The notes beneath the pieces were generated by a model, which was not told the DNA's origin, searched no databases, and saw only the letters and a list, made by a program, of their open reading frames with translations. Of a stretch of DNA of 64,000 bases, positions 59,569 to 64,000 are shown piece after piece. The stretch spans positions 3,242,501 to 3,306,500 of the forward strand of contig NZ_CP088285.1 in NCBI RefSeq assembly GCF_011516645.4. The letters run 5' to 3'. Position numbers and translations under genes: made by a program. Position 1 is the stretch's first letter. Each line of letters opens with the position of its first letter. This stretch comes from Bradyrhizobium septentrionale. Its GTDB lineage: Bacteria; Pseudomonadota; Alphaproteobacteria; Rhizobiales; Xanthobacteraceae.

Positions 59569-60444
59569 TTACCCCACCTCGATCGGCAGCGACGCATCCT
59601 TCGCCCATTCGCCCATCGAGCCGTCATAGAGCGTGAGAATGTCGTAGCCGAGCCGATGCAGCTGGAACAGGTCGATGGTCGCGGAGATGCCGCCGCCGCA
59701 ATAGGCGACGACGCGCTTGTCCTTGCTGATGCCCTGCGCGGCGAATGTCGCTTCGGCTTCCGCCAGCGGCACGAACGTCTTGTGCTTGGGATCGATTAAG
59801 CTTGCGGCCGGCACGCTGACGCTGCCGGGGATGCGGCCGGGCCTGCCGTAGCGGCTCGGCTCCAGGCCCTTGTAGAATTGCGGGCCGAGCGCGTTGACGA
59901 TGACGGTGTCGCTCTCCGTGGTGGCGGCGAGCACGTCATGCTTGTCGACGAACGTGCCGTCCTTCGGCCGCGCCGGGAACGTGGCCGGCGGATAGCCGCC
60001 GGCGAGCCCGGTCTCGATGTCGCGTCCCTCGGCGGTCCATTTGTCGATGCCGCCGTCGAGCACCGCGGCACCCTCGAAGCCGAGCGAGTGCAGCATCCAC
60101 CAGAACCGCGTCGCCCACATCGCGGTGCCGATCGAATACAGCACCACGCGGCTGTTGGCCGAGATGCCGTGGCGGCCGAACGCGGCCTCGAGCTGGGCTG
60201 TCGGCGGCATCATGAAGCGCAGCTCGGTACGGGCATCGGAGAATTCGGCCTGCAAATCGAGGAAATTCGCGCCGGGGATGTGGCCGGCCTCGAACGTCTG
60301 GCGGCCCGAGACGACAATATAGGGAACGCCGCTGCCGGCAGGCGCCGGCTCCAGATAGGTCGTGCAGTCGAACAGGCGGAGATCCGGCCGGGTCAGGATG
60401 TCGGCGAGTTCCGCCGTGGTGATCAGCTCGCTATGGCCGGCCAT
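59569..60444 (-). CDS. Sulfurtransferase with two rhodanese domains (SseA-like)
   Basis: The 291-residue protein has two rhodanese domains. The inactive N-terminal one (about 10-145) lacks the catalytic Cys and reads VVLYSIGTAMWATRFWWML. The active C-terminal domain has the catalytic Cys in VVAYCGGGISATIDLF. Thiosulfate and 3-mercaptopyruvate sulfurtransferases share this design; the CGGGISAT loop is nearer to 3-mercaptopyruvate sulfurtransferase, with moderate certainty. It transfers sulfane sulfur to cyanide or thiols in the cytoplasm. GGGAGGG precedes ATG 60444. It is divergent from ispG with a 259-bp spacer. Confidence 0.88.
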   Translation of the reverse strand: MAGHSELITTAELADILTRPDLRLFDCTTYLEPAPAGSGVPYIVVSGRQTFEAGHIPGANFLDLQAEFSDARTELRFMMPPTAQLEAAFGRHGISANSRVVLYSIGTAMWATRFWWMLHSLGFEGAAVLDGGIDKWTAEGRDIETGLAGGYPPATFPARPKDGTFVDKHDVLAATTESDTVIVNALGPQFYKGLEPSRYGRPGRIPGSVSVPAASLIDPKHKTFVPLAEAEATFAAQGISKDKRVVAYCGGGISATIDLFQLHRLGYDILTLYDGSMGEWAKDASLPIEVG

Positions 60445-60703
60445 GTCGCGCCCTCCCGGAATGATCTTAAGACGATGCTAAGATGCTCAAGGTCACATGA
60501 AAAGCTGTCACTTTGCCCTTTGATTCACCCCAATTCGGCCCAATATAGCGGATCATGCAGGACGCCGCTGCATGGCTTGCCTTTGGCCTCAATCGGCGCC
60601 ATAAGCTGTTGAATTCACTCCGAAACATGCCCGTTTGGCCCGCCTCCCGCGGGGCCCATCGCCCCCTTGGTGAATGTCACCAAAACCTGATATTCGAGAC
60701 GCC

Positions 60704-61996
60704 ATGAACAAGCCCGAGATTTTGCCGCAAGACGACGACGTCGCCGGCCCCGCGCCGCGGCACCAAACCACGCAAGTCATGGTCGGCAACGTCGCCGTCG
60801 GCGGCGGTGCGCCGATCGTCGTGCAGTCGATGACCAACACCGACACCGCCGACATCGAGGGCACCATCGCCCAGGTCGCGGCCTTGACCCGCGCCGGCTC
60901 CGAGATGGTGCGCATCACGGTCGACCGCGAAGAAGCCGCTGCCGCCGTGCCGCACATCCGCGACGGCCTGCGCAAGATGGGCATCACCACGCCCCTGATC
61001 GGCGACTTCCACTATATCGGCCACAAGCTGCTCGCCGAGTATCCGGCCTGCGCCGAAGCGCTCGACAAGTACCGCATTAATCCCGGCAATGTCGGCTTCA
61101 AGAACAAGCGCGACACCCAGTTCGCCGACATCATCGAGATCGCCAACAAGAACGACAAGCCGGTGCGCATCGGCGCCAATTGGGGCTCGCTCGACCAGGA
61201 GCTGCTGACCAAGCTGATGGACGAGAACATCGCCTTGCCGAATCCGCGCGACGCCCGCGCGGTGACGCGTGAGGCCATGGTGCAGTCGGCGCTGCTGTCG
61301 GCGGCCCGCGCCCAAGAGCTCGGCATGCCGAAGAACAGGATCATCCTGTCGGCGAAGGTCTCCGCCGTGCAGGATCTGATCGCGGTCTATCAGGAAGTCG
61401 TGCGCCGCTCGGACTACGCGATCCATCTCGGCCTCACCGAGGCCGGCATGGGCTCGAAGGGTATTGTCGCGTCCTCGGCCGCGCTCGGCATCCTCTTGCA
61501 GCAGGGCATCGGCGACACCATCCGCATCTCGCTGACGCCGGAGCCCGGCGGTGACCGCACGCTGGAAGTGCAGGTCGCGCAGGAATTGCTGCAGACCATG
61601 GGCTTCCGCACCTTCGTGCCGCTGGTCGCGGCCTGCCCGGGTTGCGGCCGCACCACCTCGACCACGTTCCAGGAGCTGGCGCGATCGATCCAGGATTTCA
61701 TCCGCGACGAGATGCCGGCCTGGAAGACCAAGTATCCCGGCGTCGAAGAGCTCAACGTCGCCGTGATGGGCTGCATCGTCAACGGCCCCGGCGAATCCAA
61801 GCATGCCGATATCGGCATCTCGCTGCCCGGCACCGGCGAGGCGCCGGCTGCGCCTGTGTTCGTCGACGGCAAGAAGTTCCGCACCCTGCGCGGTCCGGGC
61901 ATCGCCGCCGACTTCAAGGCGCTGGTGATCGACTACATCGATCAGAAGTACGGCGCGGGCGCCAAGGTGCCGGAGCAGGCGGGCGCCGCGGAGTAG
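60704..61996 (+). CDS. ispG: 4-hydroxy-3-methylbut-2-enyl-diphosphate synthase
   Basis: The 430-residue iron-sulfur enzyme of the MEP isoprenoid pathway has the TIM-barrel start [20 protein letters not shown]. The [4Fe-4S] domain has cysteines in [12 protein letters not shown] and [18 protein letters not shown], with the Glu needed for the fourth coordination. It reduces methylerythritol cyclodiphosphate to hydroxymethylbutenyl diphosphate using reduced flavodoxin or ferredoxin. ATG 60704 (MNKPEILPQ) is the likely start; an in-frame ATG 60674 lacks family support. It is an essential gene and stands alone here. Confidence 0.95.
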   Translation: MNKPEILPQDDDVAGPAPRHQTTQVMVGNVAVGGGAPIVVQSMTNTDTADIEGTIAQVAALTRAGSEMVRITVDREEAAAAVPHIRDGLRKMGITTPLIGDFHYIGHKLLAEYPACAEALDKYRINPGNVGFKNKRDTQFADIIEIANKNDKPVRIGANWGSLDQELLTKLMDENIALPNPRDARAVTREAMVQSALLSAARAQELGMPKNRIILSAKVSAVQDLIAVYQEVVRRSDYAIHLGLTEAGMGSKGIVASSAALGILLQQGIGDTIRISLTPEPGGDRTLEVQVAQELLQTMGFRTFVPLVAACPGCGRTTSTTFQELARSIQDFIRDEMPAWKTKYPGVEELNVAVMGCIVNGPGESKHADIGISLPGTGEAPAAPVFVDGKKFRTLRGPGIAADFKALVIDYIDQKYGAGAKVPEQAGAAE

Positions 61997-62025
61997 TTTC
62001 ACTCCGCTCGTGACCCACACAAGCC

Positions 62026-62186
62026 GTCGTCCCGGCCCAGTGCGCAATTGTGCACGGGAGCCGGGACGCATAACCACAGGCGGTGGTTGTGGCGCGAGAT
62101 GCGGGTTACCAGCCTTCGCAAAACCCGATCCTGTGGTTATGGGTCCCGGATCTGCGCTCCGCTTCGCTGCGCTTGTCCGGGACGAC
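62026..62186. repeat. Palindromic repeat, family A (divergent ends)
   Basis: GTCGTCCCGGCCCAGTGCGC opens it and TTGTCCGGGACGAC closes it, with ATAACCACAGG and CCTGTGGTTAT pairing inside. It carries longer stem loops than the other copies and lies upstream of a dioxygenase gene. Confidence 0.75.
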
Positions 62187-62266
62187 GGGCATGTTTGCGG
62201 TGCGGATTGCGCTTCTGCCGATGCGCGCTACCATGCTCCTAATCAAGAACCATCGGGAGAACGCCC

Positions 62267-63160
62267 ATGAGCTCACTGTCCGGCAAGCAGGGTCCGCGCT
62301 ATCGCCACCTCGCCGACCAATCCGAGCCCTATGAGACCATCGGCGTCGAGAAGCTGACGCCGATCATCGGCGCCGAAATCTCCGGCGTTGATATCGGCAA
62401 GCTGGTCTCCGGCGATGTGCGCTCCAACCGCCAGATGGACGAGATCCATCGCGCGCTCGCCGAAAACCTCGTGATCTTCTTCCGCGACCAGCATATCAGC
62501 CCCGACCAGCATCTCGCCTTCGGCCGCAAGTTCGGCGAGCTGCATGTGCATCCCGCCGCGCCCAACGAGGGCGATCCGGCGCTGATGAAGATCTATGCCG
62601 ACAAGGATTCACCACGCGCCAACGGCGAGGGCTGGCACACCGACGTGTCCTGCGACCTCGAGCCGCCGATGGGCTCGATCCTCTACATCAAGCAATGCCC
62701 GCCGCGCGGCGGCGACACGCTGTTCGCCAACATGTACGCCGCCTATGAGGCGCTGTCGGATCGCATGAAGGCCTATCTCGACGGGCTCACCGCGCTGCAC
62801 GACGGCGAGCAGACTTATCGTGGGCTGTACGCGAATTACGGCGTCGCCGACAAACGGGAATATCCGCGCGCCGAGCACCCGGTGGTCCGCACCCATCCGG
62901 TGACGCGCAAGAAGTCGCTCTACGTCAACCGCGGCTTCACCCGCTTCATCGTCGGTATCCCGCGCGACGAAAGCGACGCCATGCTGGCCTATCTCTACCA
63001 GCACGGCGAGAACCCGCTGTTCCAGTGCCGCTTCCGCTGGACCGAGAATGCCATCGCATTCTGGGACAATCGCTGCGCCCAGCACCGCGCGATGTGGGAT
63101 TACTGGCCGCACACCCGCTCGGGCACGCGCGTGACCGTCAAGGGAGAACGGCCGGTGTGA
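62267..63160 (+). CDS. TauD/TfdA family Fe(II)/2-oxoglutarate dioxygenase
   Basis: The 297-residue enzyme has the TauD fold: start LTPIIGAEISGVDIGKLV, Fe(II) ligands His124 and Asp126 in GWHTDVSC, distal His273 in CAQHRAMWDYW, and an Arg for 2-oxoglutarate in TRSGTRVTVKGERP. GGGAG precedes ATG 62267. It hydroxylates and cleaves small substrates such as taurine, alkylsulfates or aromatic acids. The neighbouring Rieske oxygenase suggests use of aromatic or sulfonated compounds, but the substrate is not fixed by sequence. Confidence 0.9.
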   Translation: MSSLSGKQGPRYRHLADQSEPYETIGVEKLTPIIGAEISGVDIGKLVSGDVRSNRQMDEIHRALAENLVIFFRDQHISPDQHLAFGRKFGELHVHPAAPNEGDPALMKIYADKDSPRANGEGWHTDVSCDLEPPMGSILYIKQCPPRGGDTLFANMYAAYEALSDRMKAYLDGLTALHDGEQTYRGLYANYGVADKREYPRAEHPVVRTHPVTRKKSLYVNRGFTRFIVGIPRDESDAMLAYLYQHGENPLFQCRFRWTENAIAFWDNRCAQHRAMWDYWPHTRSGTRVTVKGERPV

Positions 63161-63174
63161 GGATGAGCGTGGTG

Positions 63175-63259
63175 CGTAGGATGGGTAGAGCGCAGCGAAA
63201 CCCATCGTCACCGCGCGGATGCAAGTGATGGGTTTCGCTTCGCTCTACCCATCCTACGA
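63175..63259. repeat. Palindromic repeat, family F
   Basis: CGTAGGATGGGTAGAGCGCA opens it and TTCGCTCTACCCATCCTACG closes it, with GCGAAACCCATCG and GATGGGTTTCGCTTCG pairing inside: a nearly perfect 38-bp stem around GTCACCGCGCGG. It lies between the dioxygenase and the Rieske gene. Confidence 0.8.
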
Positions 63260-63290
63260 ATAGAACCGAAAATAAATCGGGAGGTCGTCC

Positions 63291-64000
63291 ATGCTTCGCG
63301 CCGAAGACAACAAATTCCTCACCGAATCGGGTGCGGGGACGGGAATGGGCGAGCTCCTGCGCCGGTTCTGGATCCCGGTGCTGCTGTCGGAAGAACTCCC
63401 CGAGCCGGACAGCGATCCGAAGAAGATCGTGGTGATGGGCGAGGAGCTGCTGGTCTTCCGCGATAGCAGAGGCGTGGTCGGCGTCATCGATCAATACTGC
63501 CCGCATCGCGGCGCCAATCTCTGGCTCGGCCGCAACGAGGAATGCGGCATCCGCTGCGTCTATCACGGCTGGAAGTTCGACACCGACGGCCGCTGCGTCG
63601 ACATGCCGACATCCTATCCGGACCTCAATGCAAAGGATCTGATCCGCATCAAGTCCTATCCGGTGCGCGAATGGGGCGAGGTGATCTGGGCCTATATGGG
63701 CCCTGTCGAGGCGATGCCCGAATTGCCGGCGCTGGAGATGGCGCTGCTGCCGGCCTCGCACCGCTTCGTCACCAAGAAGTGGCAGGACTGCAACTGGGTA
63801 CAGGCGGTGGAAGGCTCGATCGACACCGCGCATTTCACCTTCGCGCATCTCTCCTTCGAGAAGCAGGAGAACGAGATCCTCGACATCAAGAAGCATTTCG
63901 TGAACCCGTTGACGCGGGTTGCGACCGACCACATGCGCTGGATCGCAGAGGATCCGCGGCCCGTGATCAAGATCAATCCGCATGAGGCCGGGCTGACGGT
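63291..64000 (+). CDS. Aromatic ring-hydroxylating oxygenase alpha subunit (Rieske), truncated by window end
   Basis: The gene starts at ATG 63291 after GGGAGG and runs past the window end, so 236 residues are visible. The Rieske [2Fe-2S] centre is complete: Cys70-x-His72 in QYCPHRGANLW and Cys89-x2-His92 in RCVYHGWKF. Mononuclear iron ligands appear as Asp178, His181 and His186 in EGSIDTAHFTFAH, the phthalate-dioxygenase-like pattern. Such subunits oxidise aromatic acids with a reductase partner, which may lie downstream. The preceding dioxygenase may act in the same pathway. Confidence 0.9.
   Translation, partial: MLRAEDNKFLTESGAGTGMGELLRRFWIPVLLSEELPEPDSDPKKIVVMGEELLVFRDSRGVVGVIDQYCPHRGANLWLGRNEECGIRCVYHGWKFDTDGRCVDMPTSYPDLNAKDLIRIKSYPVREWGEVIWAYMGPVEAMPELPALEMALLPASHRFVTKKWQDCNWVQAVEGSIDTAHFTFAHLSFEKQENEILDIKKHFVNPLTRVATDHMRWIAEDPRPVIKINPHEAGLT

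Noticed and set aside
60520..60533. TTGATTCACCCCAA as an FNR-type box upstream of ispG
   Set aside because: Only the outer TTG and CAA match; the inner half-site bases do not, and such matches are expected by chance.

Overview
The window looks like chromosomal DNA of a Bradyrhizobium-type alphaproteobacterium. It is GC-rich, with strong third-position GC bias in the genes. It carries recognisable RegSR, GlnD, PcaF/PcaHG, MmcB and intracellular PHB depolymerase genes, and its intergenic spaces are filled with the palindromic repeats typical of that group. Genus assignment is inference from gene families and repeats, not from a marker gene. No rRNA gene, complete tRNA gene, CRISPR array, integrase, transposase or phage module was seen. 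I count about 57 protein genes, including one broken gene, one run-through fusion and five short genes or short-gene candidates of 27 to 73 residues.

Layout. 1-2.5 kb: a GlsB-type membrane stress protein and a transglutaminase-like protein, each with a near-perfect FNR/FixK-type box nearby, then a repeat-rich gap. 2.5-12.2 kb: a flavin-dependent oxidoreductase, a DHA2 transporter fused in frame to a PHB-depolymerase-type esterase, an MBL hydrolase, an RMD1-like protein, a GH13 glucosidase, a VWA protein and MmcB. 12.6-21.8 kb: the RegR/RegS redox two-component pair, an ABC-2 exporter, intracellular PhaZ, a YgjP-like metallopeptidase, PBP1A and a DUF1330 protein. 22-30 kb: two tandem paralogous branched-chain-type solute-binding proteins, DUF1304, Ogt, three tiny proteins, and a histidine kinase with two response regulators.

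30.8-41.9 kb: a two-gene synthase-dependent polysaccharide system (HlyD-like plus GT2 with PilZ), GlnD, and an aliphatic-sulfonate-type ABC operon ending in OsmC, followed by a membrane protein. 41.9-50.5 kb: MutS, then beta-ketoadipate pathway genes (pcaF, pcaH, pcaG), an ArsR/SRPBCC pair, a shikimate/quinate-dehydrogenase-like gene and a Gfo/Idh/MocA oxidoreductase. 50.7-57.3 kb: a third orphan solute-binding protein, a marR-emrA-emrB efflux operon, a Zur-like Fur regulator and an EamA transporter. 57.5-64 kb: a frameshifted DUF805 gene, a small protein, a sulfurtransferase, IspG, a TauD-like dioxygenase and a Rieske oxygenase alpha subunit cut by the window end.

Themes. Redox and oxygen control recurs: RegSR, a FixLJ-like kinase and regulators, and FNR-type boxes. 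PHB turnover appears twice, as intracellular PhaZ and as the fused esterase. Aromatic catabolism converges on protocatechuate, and the AroE-like gene beside pcaHG fits quinate or shikimate feeding into it. Three solute-binding proteins have no permease or ATPase in the window. The most unusual items are the transporter-esterase fusion, the HlyD/GT2-PilZ pair, the frameshifted DUF805 fusion gene, the overlapping Cys-rich mini-genes, and mosaic palindromic repeats that interrupt or abut operons.
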